Made by a program: the position numbers and the translations under genes | Shown: positions 16,853 to 26,711 of the stretch, in pieces | Layout: each line of letters opens with the position of its first letter | Numbering within the stretch: the stretch's first letter is position 1 | The notes under the pieces: model-generated | Databases searched by the model: none | Told to the model about the DNA's origin: nothing | The model's input: only the letters and a program-made list of their open reading frames with translations | DNA from: Desulfatiglans anilini DSM 4660 | GTDB taxonomy: Bacteria; Desulfobacterota; DSM-4660; Desulfatiglandales; Desulfatiglandaceae | Assembly: GCF_000422285.1 (NCBI RefSeq) | Contig: NZ_AULM01000018.1 | Coordinates: forward strand, 1-64,000 | Reading direction: 5' to 3' | Length of the DNA stretch: 64,000 nucleotides

Positions 16853-17089
16853 TCAGTACTGGATTTGAATTTGCCATTGATAGCCTGTCGGGTGCTCGTG
16901 ATCCTTGCGAACATTTCCTTTAAATATATCGATGTCCTCAAATTCACATGCGAAAATTTGTCCTCGCAGCCTGGCTGCTGTCGGTCTTCGTAGGACGGGT
17001 TTGCGTTGCATGGTGATCCATCGAAAAATTATATATAGGTCATATACAGCATGGCTTGAACGGCGATAGTCCTTATATCCAATAAGCAT
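16853..17089 (-). pseudogene. IS200-family transposase, degraded fragment
   Basis: About 78 residues begin MLIGYKDYRRSSHAVYDLYI, close to the usual IS200 start with DYRRSSHTVYD. They continue through ITMQRKPVLRRPTAARLRGQ and IDIFKGNVRKDHEHP. The HUH motif normally written DHVHL reads DHEHP here, and the sequence leaves the family straight after. The catalytic tyrosine half is absent. This is a second IS200-related remnant, in the opposite orientation to the element at 8.3-9.0 kb and from a different subgroup. Confidence 0.6.
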
Positions 17090-17728
17090 ACTAAAGTCTT
17101 CACCTAAAGGCGAGGCTTTTTGTCTTTTCCCTGAAGTGGCAAGCAAGCTGTTGAAAATAATGATAATTACGCATATATGGGCAAGATGTGACGGCAAATG
17201 TGAGCCACGCGGTTCTCTGCTTAGGCGCACGTGTTCGTTGGCCGTGGTATTGGCTGGTCAGCAAAGCAAACCGATGCTTATCGACCTCTGTTAAAACATT
17301 TGCGATTCTCAATGACTTAGGATTGTTCACGATGCCCGCCTGACCACGCCCTTTCCATCGCTTCCGCTGTTCTGAGATGGCGCACCGGCCGCAATCGGTG
17401 TATTCAGGGAGCTGTAAGACAGCATTCCATGGTCTTCACGCTTCTCATTATGCATGTAGTGTGTTTATCATTGCCTTTATGAGGGCTTATAGCGGTTCTC
17501 TCCTTACGGGTTATCCAAAGCGCGTGATGCACGCACTGCCAATCATCAGGGTCGCATCTATCCGATTCCGGCACCTTGCAGTATTTGATGTGGGATCGGT
17601 CGTATAAGCATCTTCATTCAAAAGGTTCATTATGGTAAAATTCTGTGGGCGAAAGAGGCTGGACCCCTTGAGGACAAGGCTGAAAACATGGGTTGAAGAT
17701 CCACCCCGCAAAAAAGGAGACCGACCCT
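17090..17728. other. gap without a recognisable gene; island boundary
   Basis: This stretch separates the accessory island from the core genome. Short frames exist but none has homology I can recognise. The last 40 bases hold the ribosome site of the antiporter gene. No direct repeat or tRNA that could mark an attachment site was seen. Confidence 0.4.
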
Positions 17729-19885
17729 ATGCTCGACGGCAATTCTTTTCTTGAAATCGCGGCTGTTCTGAGTCTTGCAACACTGCTCGGCATCGTCGGC
17801 CAGAGGCTCCGACAGCCCTTGCTGATCATGTTCCTGGCGACGGGCATCCTTGCAGGGCCTTCGTGGCTGGGGATCATCCAGAGCTACCACGAGATCGAGC
17901 TGCTTGCGCATATGGGCATCGCCCTCCTGCTGTTCATCGTCGGGCTGAAACTCGACCTCGGTCTGATCCGCACAACGGGCCCGGTCGCTTTGGCGACGGG
18001 TCTGGGGCAGATCGTTTTCACTTCTGCGATCGGCTTCCTGATCGCGCTGGCTCTGGACATCCCGCCCGTCGATGCTGCCTACGTGGCTGTCGCCTTGACC
18101 TTTTCGAGCACGATCATCATCGTCAAGCTCCTGTCGGATAAGAAGGAGATCGATTCGCTGCACGGCCAGATCGCCATCGGCTTCCTGATCGTTCAGGACA
18201 TCGCCGCCATCCTGGCGCTGGTCGCATTGACCACGTTCGGTTCGCCGATTGCGGCCGGCCAATCGGCTTGGACGGGTTCGCTCCTGATCGCAGCCAAGGG
18301 TCTGGGCCTGCTCGCCTTTGCGGCCCTCATGACCAGGTATGTCCTTCCAGGCCTGGCGCTGCGGTTGGCCTATTCCCAGGAGCTTCTGATCCTGTTTGCC
18401 ATTGCCTGGGCTGTGTGCCTCGGGGCGGGGGGAGAGTGGCTCGGGTTCAGCAAGGAGGTGGGGGCGTTTCTGGCGGGAGTCTCCCTGGCATCCACGGATT
18501 ACCGGGATGCAATCGGGGCGCGATTGACCAGCCTGAGGGATTTTCTGCTGCTTTTCTTTTTCATTGATCTCGGGGCACGCCTCGAATGGACGATGGTCGG
18601 CTCTCAAGTGGGTGCAGCGGGCCTTTTTTCGGTCTTCGTCCTTGTCGGGAACCCGCTGATCGTCCTGGCGATCATGGGCTTCATGGGTTACCGGCGGCGT
18701 ACGGCCTTCCTTGCGGGGCTGACGGTGGCCCAGATCAGCGAGTTCTCTCTCATCGTGGCGGCGCTGGGGCTCAGCATCGGCCACATCGCTCCGGAAACCA
18801 TGGGCCTGATCACCCTGGTGGGGGTGGTGACCATTTTCGTTTCGACGTATATGATCCTGTATTCGGGTTCCCTTTATCATTTGTTGTCCAAGCCCCTGAA
18901 GGTGTTCGAAAGAAGAACGCCTTTCAGGGAATGCGCCGTCGACTCCCTTGAAGGAGCCCCGCAGTTGGATGTGATCCTTGTGGGTCTCGGCACGTATGGG
19001 AGGGGGATTGCGGAATGCCTTTTGCGGAGACGCAAGACGCTCCTGGGCGTCGATTTCGATCCGCAGGTCCTCAGGACCTGGCGGTCCAGGGGAGTGCCGG
19101 TGCTCTACGGCGATATGACGGACCCGGAGCTGCATGAACATCTGCCCCTCAACAAGGCGCGATGGGTGGTCAGCACGGTCCGTTCGAGGCACCTGGACCT
19201 CGAACTGCTGCACCATCTGAGAGACAGGGGGGTCGAGGCCAAAGTGGCGGTGAGCGCGGCGAACGAAGCGGAAGCGGATCTGTTCAAGCAAGAAGGCGCA
19301 CACGTGGTCTTTCGGCCTTTCGCGGATGCCGCGGAGCAGGCCGCCGATGCCCTGACCAGATCCATGGAAATGCTGCCGAAAAACATCGATTGGCCGATCG
19401 CGTTTCAGGAGATTCGCATCCGCTCCGGGGCGTCTGCAGCCGGAAAGACGATCAAGGATATCCCCCTGCGCTCGCAGACCGGTGTTTCCGTGCTGGCGGT
19501 GAGCCGGGCCGGGCGGGTGCTATACGAGCCTGGGCCTGATTTTCAGGTCTATCCCGGTGATCGGCTGGTTGTCATGGGGCCGCCCGATGAGCTGCAGGAG
19601 GCTGAAGCCATGCTCGATCAACCCGTGGAGGATCTCGATGGGGAGCGGACCGACCGGTTCGAGATCAATGAGATCCGGATCGGTGAAAACTCCGAGCTGG
19701 GCGGCAGGACCTTGGCCGAACTGCAGTTCCGCCAGAAGTATGAGGCGACCGTGATCGGCATCATCCGGGGTGGTCAGCGGATCACCGCCTTGCGCACCAC
19801 AGAGCGGCTGCAGCCCGGAGACGGTCTGGTCGTCATCGGGGCTGCCGAGGCGGTCAAGGGTTTGAAAGGGATGGAGCCTCTCTAG
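17729..19885 (+). CDS. Kef-type cation:proton antiporter with TrkA domains
   Basis: This 718-residue membrane protein starts at ATG 17729 with AAAGGAGA upstream. Residues about 1-385 form the CPA2 Na+/H+-exchanger fold: about 12 hydrophobic segments, with the TFSSTIIIVKLLSDKKE motif and GFLIVQDIAAILALV typical of KefB/C proteins. An RCK (TrkA-N) domain follows, with the nucleotide-binding start VILVGLGTYGRGIAECLL, and then two TrkA-C domains (about 555-635 and 640-718). Such proteins exchange K+ or Na+ for protons, gated by nucleotide or glutathione-like ligands. No KefF/G partner is adjacent, so a general Kef-like assignment is safest. Confidence 0.88.
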   Translation: MLDGNSFLEIAAVLSLATLLGIVGQRLRQPLLIMFLATGILAGPSWLGIIQSYHEIELLAHMGIALLLFIVGLKLDLGLIRTTGPVALATGLGQIVFTSAIGFLIALALDIPPVDAAYVAVALTFSSTIIIVKLLSDKKEIDSLHGQIAIGFLIVQDIAAILALVALTTFGSPIAAGQSAWTGSLLIAAKGLGLLAFAALMTRYVLPGLALRLAYSQELLILFAIAWAVCLGAGGEWLGFSKEVGAFLAGVSLASTDYRDAIGARLTSLRDFLLLFFFIDLGARLEWTMVGSQVGAAGLFSVFVLVGNPLIVLAIMGFMGYRRRTAFLAGLTVAQISEFSLIVAALGLSIGHIAPETMGLITLVGVVTIFVSTYMILYSGSLYHLLSKPLKVFERRTPFRECAVDSLEGAPQLDVILVGLGTYGRGIAECLLRRRKTLLGVDFDPQVLRTWRSRGVPVLYGDMTDPELHEHLPLNKARWVVSTVRSRHLDLELLHHLRDRGVEAKVAVSAANEAEADLFKQEGAHVVFRPFADAAEQAADALTRSMEMLPKNIDWPIAFQEIRIRSGASAAGKTIKDIPLRSQTGVSVLAVSRAGRVLYEPGPDFQVYPGDRLVVMGPPDELQEAEAMLDQPVEDLDGERTDRFEINEIRIGENSELGGRTLAELQFRQKYEATVIGIIRGGQRITALRTTERLQPGDGLVVIGAAEAVKGLKGMEPL

Positions 19886-19993
19886 GCAAGCGGTTGCCCG
19901 GCGCCTCATGTGAAGCGATGCTTCTCCCGCCGGGCTGCGCGATGGCTGGCAGTCGGTTCGATGCGAAAAAGCAGCCTTTTTGTCAACGGCCAC

Positions 19994-21046
19994 TCAGGCG
20001 GATGCCGGTGCGGGCTTGTATCCGATGCGGCGGAGGATGTCGAGGTCGTCCAGCACCTTGCCGCAGCCGAGAATGACGGTCGAAAAGGGGTCGGGGGCTA
20101 GGATTACGGGAAGGCCCGTCGCTTCTACCAGAAGCAGGTTGAGGTCTTTGAGAAGGGCCCCGCCGCCCGTCAGAACGATGCCCCTTTCGATGAGGTCCGC
20201 CGAGAGCTCGGGAGGGGTCCGCTCCAGGGTGACGCGGACCATCTCGACGATGGCGCCGATCTCCTCCGAGAGCGCGCCGCGGACATCGCTCGAATCGATG
20301 GTCAGCGTGCCCGGGATGCCGCTGACCAGGTCCCTTCCCCTGATCTCGAAGGATTGGGGGGAAGCGGACGGATGGGCATTGCCGATGGCCAGTTTGATCG
20401 CTTCGGCCGCGCTGCTTCCGATGAGGAAATTGTATTTTCTCTTGATGTATTGCAGGATCGCCTCGTCCATTTTGTCTCCGCCGATCCGGATGGAGCGGCT
20501 GAGAACGATTCCGCCGAGCGAAATGACGGAGACCTCCGTTCGGCCCCCGCCGATATCGACGATCATGCTCCCCGTAGGTTCGATGAAAGGCAGCCCGGCC
20601 CCCATTGCGGCGGCTAGCGATTCTTCGATCAGGTGGACTTCCCGGGCGCCGGCTGAGAGCGCGGTCTCCCGAACGGCCCTTTTTTCGACCGGTGTGATGC
20701 CTGTCGGGATCGACATGACGACCCTCGGTTTGACAAGCCCCCGGCGGCGGTCGATCAGGGCGATGAAGCCCCGGAGCATGGACTCGACTATCTCGAAATC
20801 GGCGATGACGCCGTCCCGGATAGGACGGACGGCCGAAATCTTCTGGGGCGTGCGGCCGATCATCTGCTTGGCGGCGTTTCCGACGGCGAGGACCTTATGA
20901 TCCCTCCCGCCGTTGCGGGAGATGGCGATTACAGACGGTTCGTGGAGGACGATGCCTTTTCCCTGGACGTAGACAGAGGTGTTGGTCGTCCCAAGGTCAA
21001 TGGCGAGATCGTTCGAGGAGAGTGCGAGCGAATATTTCGAGGGCAT
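19994..21046 (-). CDS. mreB: rod-shape protein MreB
   Basis: This 350-residue actin-like ATPase has phosphate-1 motif NDLAIDLGTTNTSVYVQGKG, phosphate-2 VDIGGGRTEVSVISLGGIV and adenosine motif VLTGGGALLKDLN. MreB forms membrane-bound filaments that guide lateral cell-wall synthesis. Length and motifs are normal. It is not followed by mreC, mreD or rodA; its neighbours are an Rnk-like factor upstream on the same strand and the antiporter convergent to it. It may therefore be a second, stand-alone MreB/Mbl-type copy, though the rest of the genome is not visible. Confidence 0.92.
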   Translation of the reverse strand: MPSKYSLALSSNDLAIDLGTTNTSVYVQGKGIVLHEPSVIAISRNGGRDHKVLAVGNAAKQMIGRTPQKISAVRPIRDGVIADFEIVESMLRGFIALIDRRRGLVKPRVVMSIPTGITPVEKRAVRETALSAGAREVHLIEESLAAAMGAGLPFIEPTGSMIVDIGGGRTEVSVISLGGIVLSRSIRIGGDKMDEAILQYIKRKYNFLIGSSAAEAIKLAIGNAHPSASPQSFEIRGRDLVSGIPGTLTIDSSDVRGALSEEIGAIVEMVRVTLERTPPELSADLIERGIVLTGGGALLKDLNLLLVEATGLPVILAPDPFSTVILGCGKVLDDLDILRRIGYKPAPASA

Positions 21047-21158
21047 GGCGGATTCTTCTCGTGGAGCGAAATGCCGGCGCGTCCGCCGGGGCGGGAGCGG
21101 CGCAGCAGGTTCGAAGGATAGTTCCTCGTGTCATGCAATGGGCGGGACTCAAGCTTGC

Positions 21159-21575
21159 TCAAAGATGATAGTCCCCGGCCGCCTCCGGCTGATACAGGAT
21201 TTTCGACACCTTGAAATGTTTTTTCCCGGCGGGGACGTCCCATTGAAAAATCGAACCGGTTCTGTATCCGAGCATGGCCGTGCCGATCGGAGCCAGGACG
21301 GATATCTTGCCCTGCGATATGTCCGCATCCTTGGGAAAGACCAGAGTCAGAATCTTTTCCTCCTGGTTTTCCTGATCTACGAGACAAACCTTCGAATTCA
21401 TGGTGACGACGTTGTCGGGGATTTGGTTCGGCGGGACGACTTCAGCATGAGACAACTCTTCCTCCAGCTTTTCCAGGTAATGCCGGTCCTGGGAAATGGA
21501 TTCCTCGGCCTCATCGATCAGCTGATTCAGACGTTCGAGGTCATACTGGGTGATGTAGATCGTTCTCATGCTCAT
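21159..21575 (-). CDS. Rnk/GreA-type transcription elongation-like factor
   Basis: This 138-residue protein has an N-terminal coiled coil (QYDLERLNQLIDEAEESISQ to about residue 45) and a C-terminal FKBP-like GreA/GreB domain with VTMNSKVCLVDQE and APIGTAMLGYRTGSIFQWDV. This arrangement matches Rnk, regulator of nucleoside diphosphate kinase, which binds RNA polymerase without cleavage-factor activity. ATG 21575 is preceded by GGAG at the right distance. It lies 112 bases upstream of mreB on the same strand. The short coiled coil favours Rnk over GreA. Confidence 0.82.
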   Translation of the reverse strand: MSMRTIYITQYDLERLNQLIDEAEESISQDRHYLEKLEEELSHAEVVPPNQIPDNVVTMNSKVCLVDQENQEEKILTLVFPKDADISQGKISVLAPIGTAMLGYRTGSIFQWDVPAGKKHFKVSKILYQPEAAGDYHL

Positions 21576-21965
21576 GGTTTGTCTCCTTGCGGGGCTGGTT
21601 TCCACTCGCCGGTCGACTGTGGGATATCGGCCCCGTGTTCGCGCGGCCGTCAAAATGGCCGGGTTCCGTTTCATCAGTATTCAGGGGATGGAAACCGCCT
21701 CCAGCTGTCCACCCGGCAGGCTGTTCCGGATCCTGGCGGCCGGGAAACAACGGATCCGGCCGCCTCTGACGCAAAGGGCCCACCCCCGTGAAGCGATGGT
21801 CGGCGGACGGACGGTTTTCTCGCCGGTGCAGGTGAAGCGAAACAAAAAGCTGTCCGTCGCCCGGGTCTTCACGAAGCTCAGGCCACTTGGCAAGATTGTG
21901 ATGGATTGGCGGCCGGCTGTAAACGGCAAAAAATTGACGGGAAGATACCAGGCAAAACCTGCGAT
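21576..21965. other. upstream region of the rnk-like gene
   Basis: This 390-base GC-rich spacer lies between the LuxR-type regulator and the rnk-like gene, both on the minus strand. No gene, terminator with U-run or repeat is evident. Confidence 0.4.
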
Positions 21966-22913
21966 TCAGAGGGTGGACATCAGGAAGGACCGCAGGTTGG
22001 TCTTTCGGTCCTTCAGCTGCAGCTTCCGCCGCAGGTTGGACCGGTGAAAATCCACCGCGCGCGTCGAACTGTTGAGAAGGTCCGCGATTTCCTTTGTGGT
22101 CTTTCCCTGGCGGATGAGTTCGGCCACGCGCAGCTCCGTGGGCGTGATGCCGAGGCAGATATCCGTGAGCCGTCTTTGAAATCCCGAAGCGACGTTTTTG
22201 AGACTTTCCTCGATGAACTCGAGGACCTCTTCCCGCCCTTCGGACAGCCCTGCTGATCTGAACTGATTCAGATACGGAAAGATCAATTCCTTGATGTTTC
22301 TTGCGATGTTTTCCTCCAGTTCGGCCCGATCCTTCTCTCTCTGACGCAGGAGGACCTTCAGCGCGGTGTTGACCTCCTGGAGTTCCTGGTTCTTGACGGC
22401 GAGTTCTCTTTCACGATGCCGGAGCGTTTCTTCGGTTTTGAGCCTCTCGATGACACGTCCAAGGGTCTCGGCCACCTCGTTCAGGAGATTACGTTCTTCG
22501 CGCAGGAAAGGGCCCTCGAACTCCGGGGGCGTCTTTTCGCAGTAAAAGACAGCCACATGGCCGACAAAGCGGCCGCCGACCTTGATCGGCTGGCTTTGGA
22601 CCCAGGGGGTCTCCTTGAAGCGGCTCGATGTCGCGGTCATCGAATCCACTGCGACACGGGCGCAGGCGATCTCCGGATACTGCCATGCGGAGGGCAGGAT
22701 GGCTGCGGCGCCCTCGAGTATTTCCCGGATCGAAGCGCCGGTTTTCTCTATGAGCCTGGAGATGCCGTAGAGGCAGTCGAGCTCTTTGAGGCGCTCCTCG
22801 AGCTCGCGGGTCTTTGCGCGCAGGGCCGCTTCCGGGGAGGGCCGGTCCCCCGCTCGATCCTGGGCTGTCAGGTCTTGGGGTTTGGATTCGTGAGGATCCG
22901 GTCGCTGGGGCAT
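21966..22913 (-). CDS. GAF-domain LuxR-type transcriptional regulator
   Basis: About 315 residues if the start is ATG 22913 (MPQRPDPHE); upstream ATGs extend it but look non-coding. A coiled segment (ALRAKTRELEERLKELDCLY) leads into a GAF-like sensor domain (about residues 55-165, with AWQYPEIACARV and GPFLREERNLLNEVAETLGR). A second coiled coil follows, and then a C-terminal LuxR HTH with LGITPTELRVAELIRQGKTT and STRAVDFHRSNLRRKLQL. There is no receiver domain, so it probably senses a signal directly or through a protein partner. This architecture is frequent in Desulfobacterota. Target genes are unknown. Confidence 0.82.
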   Translation of the reverse strand: MPQRPDPHESKPQDLTAQDRAGDRPSPEAALRAKTRELEERLKELDCLYGISRLIEKTGASIREILEGAAAILPSAWQYPEIACARVAVDSMTATSSRFKETPWVQSQPIKVGGRFVGHVAVFYCEKTPPEFEGPFLREERNLLNEVAETLGRVIERLKTEETLRHRERELAVKNQELQEVNTALKVLLRQREKDRAELEENIARNIKELIFPYLNQFRSAGLSEGREEVLEFIEESLKNVASGFQRRLTDICLGITPTELRVAELIRQGKTTKEIADLLNSSTRAVDFHRSNLRRKLQLKDRKTNLRSFLMSTL

Positions 22914-23563
22914 CGGTTTACCCGTCGATGGTTGTTTCAGCCTTGCGGGGGTCTGATGCCCCGCTGCGTGGCCGTTCCTGAAGATCGTCGCTGCCGGCGC
23001 CCGCCGCATGGAAATTTGCCAGGGATTACGCAGGCCCCGCATCCGGCCGCTTTTCCTCGGGCTGGAGACAGCAGGGTTTTCAAGGCGCTGCTAAATGTTT
23101 GATTTGATAATGTTTATAAAACACAGGCGCCGGAGGTTTTCAAGCTAAAAATCGGGGAAGGCGGCATGGTCGAACCTGCCCCGTAACGCAGCCCCGTCCC
23201 GGGGTGTCGCAGCGGATCGTTTACTTTTTGCTTGCATATCTTTAGCTTATTTTCTATATATATAAAAATTTTCCCCGATAATGATGCCTTGAGCGCTTTA
23301 GAGGAAGGCCTTTTTGACTTCGAAGGACCGCGCATGGCGGGCGGCTGGGGGGCGGATCGCAAACCGCGCGCGGGCGGGATGTTGAGGAGAGTGCACCGAG
23401 GTGTTGCGGAAGAGGTTCTCGGACAGAATATTTTAATTGTTCGTATTGATGATGGGGCATACGGATTGATGCAGTTTTGACCTCCGATGCCTTATTTTCT
23501 TTTCATAGCCCGTATTTTTTGACCGGTGAGGGCTCGACGGCCTGATGCGGACAGAAGGAACAG
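22914..23563. other. divergent upstream region of thrS and the LuxR-type gene
   Basis: The 650-base region contains the only strong AT-rich block of this neighbourhood (23220-23285), which holds a promoter-like sequence. No T-box-like stem, tRNA-like fold or further gene was recognised. The long untranslated leader of thrS (about 290 bases from the promoter) could carry control elements that I cannot resolve. Confidence 0.4.
23232..23260 (+). promoter_or_regulatory. sigma-70-like promoter candidate for the thrS operon
   Basis: TTGCAT (23232-23237) and TATATA (23255-23260) are separated by exactly 17 bases, in the only AT-rich stretch before thrS. It lies about 300 bases upstream of the thrS ATG. 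Assignment is by consensus match only. Confidence 0.5.
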
Positions 23564-25480
23564 ATGAGCCACCGTATGGAAAGTGTATCCAAACCGGCTG
23601 ATGAGGCGCCCGAAAAACAGGAAGGACGGACGGCGATAGAGGTTCTGCGAGCCTCGGGGGTGAAGTCCCCGGAGCGGATCGTTGCGGTCAGGGTCGACGG
23701 AGTGCTGCGGGACGTTTCCTGCCCCGTCGGCTCGGCGGAGGACGTGGCGCCCGTCTATCTGAATTCAGAGGAAGGTCTCGACATCCTTCGGCACAGTGCG
23801 GCGCACGTGATGGCCATGGCGGTGCGGAGCCTTTTCCCCGGCGTGAAAGTGACGATCGGGCCCGCGATCGAAGATGGTTTCTACTATGATTTCGATTACG
23901 AGCGGCCCTTCAAGGAAGAGGACCTGCCGGCCATCGAAGAGCGGATGAAGGAGATCATCCGGGAGGATCTCCCGTTTTCGCGCAAGGAGACGTCGGCTGA
24001 AGAGGCGATTCGGCTCTTCGGAGGAGAAGGGGAGGCCTACAAGGTCGAACTGATCGAAGATCTGGGCGAAGAGCGTGTGTCCCTTTACACCCAGGGGGAT
24101 TTCACGGATCTGTGCCGCGGGCCGCATATCCCTTCGACGGGGATGATCAAGGCCTTCAAGTTGATCAAAGTGGCCGGGGCTTATTGGCGTGGGGACGAAA
24201 AACGCGCCATGTTGAGCCGGATCTACGGAACCGCGTTCGCCGACCCCAAGGCGCTCAAGGAGTATCTGCGCCGGGTCGAAGAGGCCCGGAAACGCAATCA
24301 TGTCAAGCTTGGACCGCAGCTCGGACTGTTCAACACCTATGAGGAGATCGGGGCAGGGCTCGTCGTCTGGCATCCGAGGGGTATGATGCTTCGCTATCTC
24401 CTCGAGGATTTCGAGATCAAGGAGCACCTGAAGCGCGGGTACGAGATGGTCAAAGGGCCGGAGATCCTGAAGACCGAACTGTGGCAGAAGTCCGGGCACT
24501 TCGATAACTATCGGGAAAACATGTATTTTACGACGGTGGATGAACAGTCCTATGGGATCAAGCCCATGAACTGCCTCTCTCACATGCTCATCTACCGGTC
24601 CCGCATTCGAAGCTACCGCGAACTGCCGAAGCGTTATTTCGAGCTGGGGTGCGTCCATCGCCACGAACGCTCCGGCGTGCTGCACGGACTCCTGCGGGTG
24701 AGGGAGTTCACCCAGGACGACGCGCACATCATCTGCATGCCGGATCAACTGAATGACGAGATCAAAGGGGTCCTGGCTTTCGTCAAGGATGTGATGGGGA
24801 TCTTCGGGTTCGAATACGAGCTCGAAATCAGCACGCGGCCTGAAAAATCCATCGGCAGCGACGAGGATTGGGAATTGGCGACGAACGCCCTCAAGCGGGC
24901 CATGGACGACAACGGCCTGCCATATGAGATCAACGAGGGGGACGGCGCCTTTTACGGCCCCAAGATCGATGTCAAACTGAAGGACGCCCTGGGAAGAAAA
25001 TGGCAGTGTGCCACGATCCAGTGTGATTTTACATTGCCTGAAAGGTTCGATTTGGTTTATATCGATCAGGATGGACAGCGCAAGCGTCCGGTGATGATCC
25101 ATCGTGTGATTCTCGGCGCCATCGAACGGTTCATCGGTATTCTGATCGAACACTACGCCGGCGCATTCCCGGTGTGGCTTGCTCCGGTTCAGGCCGTCGT
25201 ATTGACAGTGACCGACAGGAACACCCCCTATGCGGAGGCTGTCCTCAGCGGTTTGAACGCCGCCGGGGTGCGTGCGAAAGGGGATTTCAGGAACGAGAAA
25301 CTGGGCTTCAAGATCAGAGAAGCCCAGATGGAAAAGATCCCCTATATGCTGATCATAGGGGACAAGGAATGCGAAGAGGAAGGGGTGACGCCCCGCCTTC
25401 GCAGTGGTGAGAATCTTCCGTTCATGAAGGTGGAAGATCTCGTTCGACGTGTACAGGATGAAACTCGAAGAAGGGGGTAG
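23564..25480 (+). CDS. thrS: threonine--tRNA ligase
   Basis: ThrS charges tRNA-Thr. The 638-residue protein has an N-terminal TGS-like domain with weak conservation (to about residue 65). The editing domain carries HSAAH (residues 77-81) and the second pair in TDLCRGPH (Cys184, His188). The class II core has the zinc cysteine in MNCLSH, motif 2 around [18 protein letters not shown] and the last zinc histidine in [13 protein letters not shown]. An anticodon-binding domain closes it. All catalytic parts are present. It opens a classic thrS-infC-rpmI-rplT-pheST order; the infC ribosome site overlaps its stop codon. Confidence 0.97.
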   Translation: MSHRMESVSKPADEAPEKQEGRTAIEVLRASGVKSPERIVAVRVDGVLRDVSCPVGSAEDVAPVYLNSEEGLDILRHSAAHVMAMAVRSLFPGVKVTIGPAIEDGFYYDFDYERPFKEEDLPAIEERMKEIIREDLPFSRKETSAEEAIRLFGGEGEAYKVELIEDLGEERVSLYTQGDFTDLCRGPHIPSTGMIKAFKLIKVAGAYWRGDEKRAMLSRIYGTAFADPKALKEYLRRVEEARKRNHVKLGPQLGLFNTYEEIGAGLVVWHPRGMMLRYLLEDFEIKEHLKRGYEMVKGPEILKTELWQKSGHFDNYRENMYFTTVDEQSYGIKPMNCLSHMLIYRSRIRSYRELPKRYFELGCVHRHERSGVLHGLLRVREFTQDDAHIICMPDQLNDEIKGVLAFVKDVMGIFGFEYELEISTRPEKSIGSDEDWELATNALKRAMDDNGLPYEINEGDGAFYGPKIDVKLKDALGRKWQCATIQCDFTLPERFDLVYIDQDGQRKRPVMIHRVILGAIERFIGILIEHYAGAFPVWLAPVQAVVLTVTDRNTPYAEAVLSGLNAAGVRAKGDFRNEKLGFKIREAQMEKIPYMLIIGDKECEEEGVTPRLRSGENLPFMKVEDLVRRVQDETRRRG

Positions 25481-25485
25481 CGGCC

Positions 25486-26004
25486 ATAAGTAAACAAGCT
25501 GATGAGGTAAGGGTGAATGACCGGATCTTTGCCAAGAGCGTCAGGTTGATTTCTTCCGACGGCACCCAGTTAGGCATTCTGCCCGTGCGGGACGCGCTCA
25601 GAACGGCCAAGGAAGAAGGTCTGGACCTGGTGGAAGTGGCACCCAATTCGGATCCGCCCGTGTGCCGGATCATGGACTACGGGAAGTTCAAGTATCAGAC
25701 CAGCAAGAAGGTCCAGGAGACGCGGAAGAAGAGTCGTGGCCTTCAGGTCAAGGAAATCAAGGTCAGGCCCAATACGGAAGAGCACGATCTGGATGTCAAG
25801 GTCAAGAACCTGATCAAGTTTCTTGAGAAGAAGAACCGTGTCAAGGTCACCGTAACCTTCCGGGGGCGGGAGATGGCCTACATCGATGCGGGCGTCGAGG
25901 TTCTGAAGCGGGTGGCTGAGGCGGTCGCCGAGTTCGGGACCGTAGAGGAGGAGCCGAAGCGGGAGGCGCGCAACCGGATGTGCCTGGTGATCGCTCCAAA
26001 GTAG
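25486..26004 (+). CDS. infC: translation initiation factor IF-3, probable AUA start
   Basis: IF-3 binds the 30S subunit and checks initiator codon pairing. The protein has the N-domain NDRIFAKSVRLISSDGTQLG, a basic linker and the C-domain with IKFLEKKNRVKVTVTFRGRE. I place the start at ATA 25486 because AAGGGGGT (25471-25478) lies 7 bases before it and the codons between it and the alternative GTG 25513 (SKQADEVR) read as a normal IF-3 N-terminus. Rare AUU/AUC/AUA starts in infC let IF-3 repress its own synthesis in other bacteria. With the ATA start it is 172 residues; with GTG, 163. Only 5 bases separate it from thrS. Confidence 0.9.
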   Translation: MSKQADEVRVNDRIFAKSVRLISSDGTQLGILPVRDALRTAKEEGLDLVEVAPNSDPPVCRIMDYGKFKYQTSKKVQETRKKSRGLQVKEIKVRPNTEEHDLDVKVKNLIKFLEKKNRVKVTVTFRGREMAYIDAGVEVLKRVAEAVAEFGTVEEEPKREARNRMCLVIAPK

Positions 26005-26397
26005 CTTCATCCGGACAGGGCCTGCGGCCCGATCTGGGCCTCAGTGGGTGCCTTTACCGGTCCGACGGTCGAGGGGACCCTGGGGGGGGCTGTTCTCTAT
26101 TTGTCTCAGGGCTGAAGCCTTGTTTCAAACATGACTGGATGCTGGGGCGCGGCACCCGCTTCCGAGTGGACCTGAATGCGGTTTCGATCCGGAAGCACTT
26201 TTTTCTTCAGTCATTGGCCCGAAAGCCCGAGCAGGAGCTTTGCGGGGCAAAGTGATTTTCGTGCCCGCTCCCGGGGCCGGTGAACACGCCTGCAAGCCGG
26301 AGCGGCGCGGGGCTTCCGCCCCAGGCCGCGGCGGTTCCGCGGGACAGGCGGCGTTAGATGTGATTTTACCCAATATGTTTTGATGGAGGATGACGGA
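26005..26397 (+). promoter_or_regulatory. infC-rpmI spacer, possible ribosomal-protein leader
   Basis: A 393-base spacer inside the translation-factor operon is long for this gene order. The second half is rich in GC inverted segments (26265-26350, e.g. GGCCGCGGCGG, GCGGGACAGGCGGCG) before the rpmI ribosome site. In Escherichia coli and Bacillus the same location holds an L20-binding autoregulatory RNA; an analogous role here is inferred from position only. An internal promoter is also possible. Confidence 0.35.
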
Positions 26398-26595
26398 ATG
26401 CCGAAGATAAAAACCAACCGTGGCGCTGCCAAGCGTTTCAAGACCACGGGAACGGGCAAGCTGGCCAGAAACAGGGCTTATGCGAGCCATATTCTGACGA
26501 AGAAGAGCACGAAGCGGAAAAGGAACCTGCGCAAATCCGCATTGGTCGACGCCACCAACCGTAAACAATTGCAGAGGCTTCTGCCTTATCTCTAA
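26398..26595 (+). CDS. rpmI: ribosomal protein bL35
   Basis: This 65-residue basic protein starts [40 protein letters not shown] follows, a full-length match to bL35 of the large subunit. ATG 26398 has GGAGG 8 bases upstream; an earlier in-frame ATG overlaps that ribosome site and is unlikely. It sits between infC and rplT, as is usual. Confidence 0.97.
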   Translation: MPKIKTNRGAAKRFKTTGTGKLARNRAYASHILTKKSTKRKRNLRKSALVDATNRKQLQRLLPYL

Positions 26596-26602
26596 GGCGT
26601 TT

Positions 26603-26630
26603 GGCGGCTCGTCGGCCGCCTCCTTTTTTT
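26603..26630 (+). terminator. terminator or attenuator between rpmI and rplT
   Basis: GGCGGC and GCCGCC form a 6-bp stem around TCGTCG, followed by TCC and seven T. It has the shape of an intrinsic terminator within the operon. It would adjust L20/PheST expression relative to L35 or act as a 3' end for a short transcript. Confidence 0.55.
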
Positions 26631-26711
26631 GAGGAGGTCCATAAAAGGCGCATGGAGAGCTGCCGGAAATGCCGAAGGCGGAAAGTTGCTTTTTAGAAAA
26701 CGAGGTTAACG

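Noticed and set aside
17630-19303. A 557-codon minus-strand frame opposite the Kef-type antiporter.
   Set aside because: Its composition is low-complexity (Arg, Gln, Asp, His rich) and it mirrors a well-conserved membrane protein on the other strand.
22914-23563. T-box or other known riboswitch in the thrS leader.
   Set aside because: No T-box sequence, specifier stem or terminator/antiterminator pair was visible, and T-boxes are rare outside Gram-positives.
23765-25153. A 462-codon frame opposite thrS.
   Set aside because: Antisense shadow of a fully conserved synthetase in GC-rich DNA; no recognisable domain.
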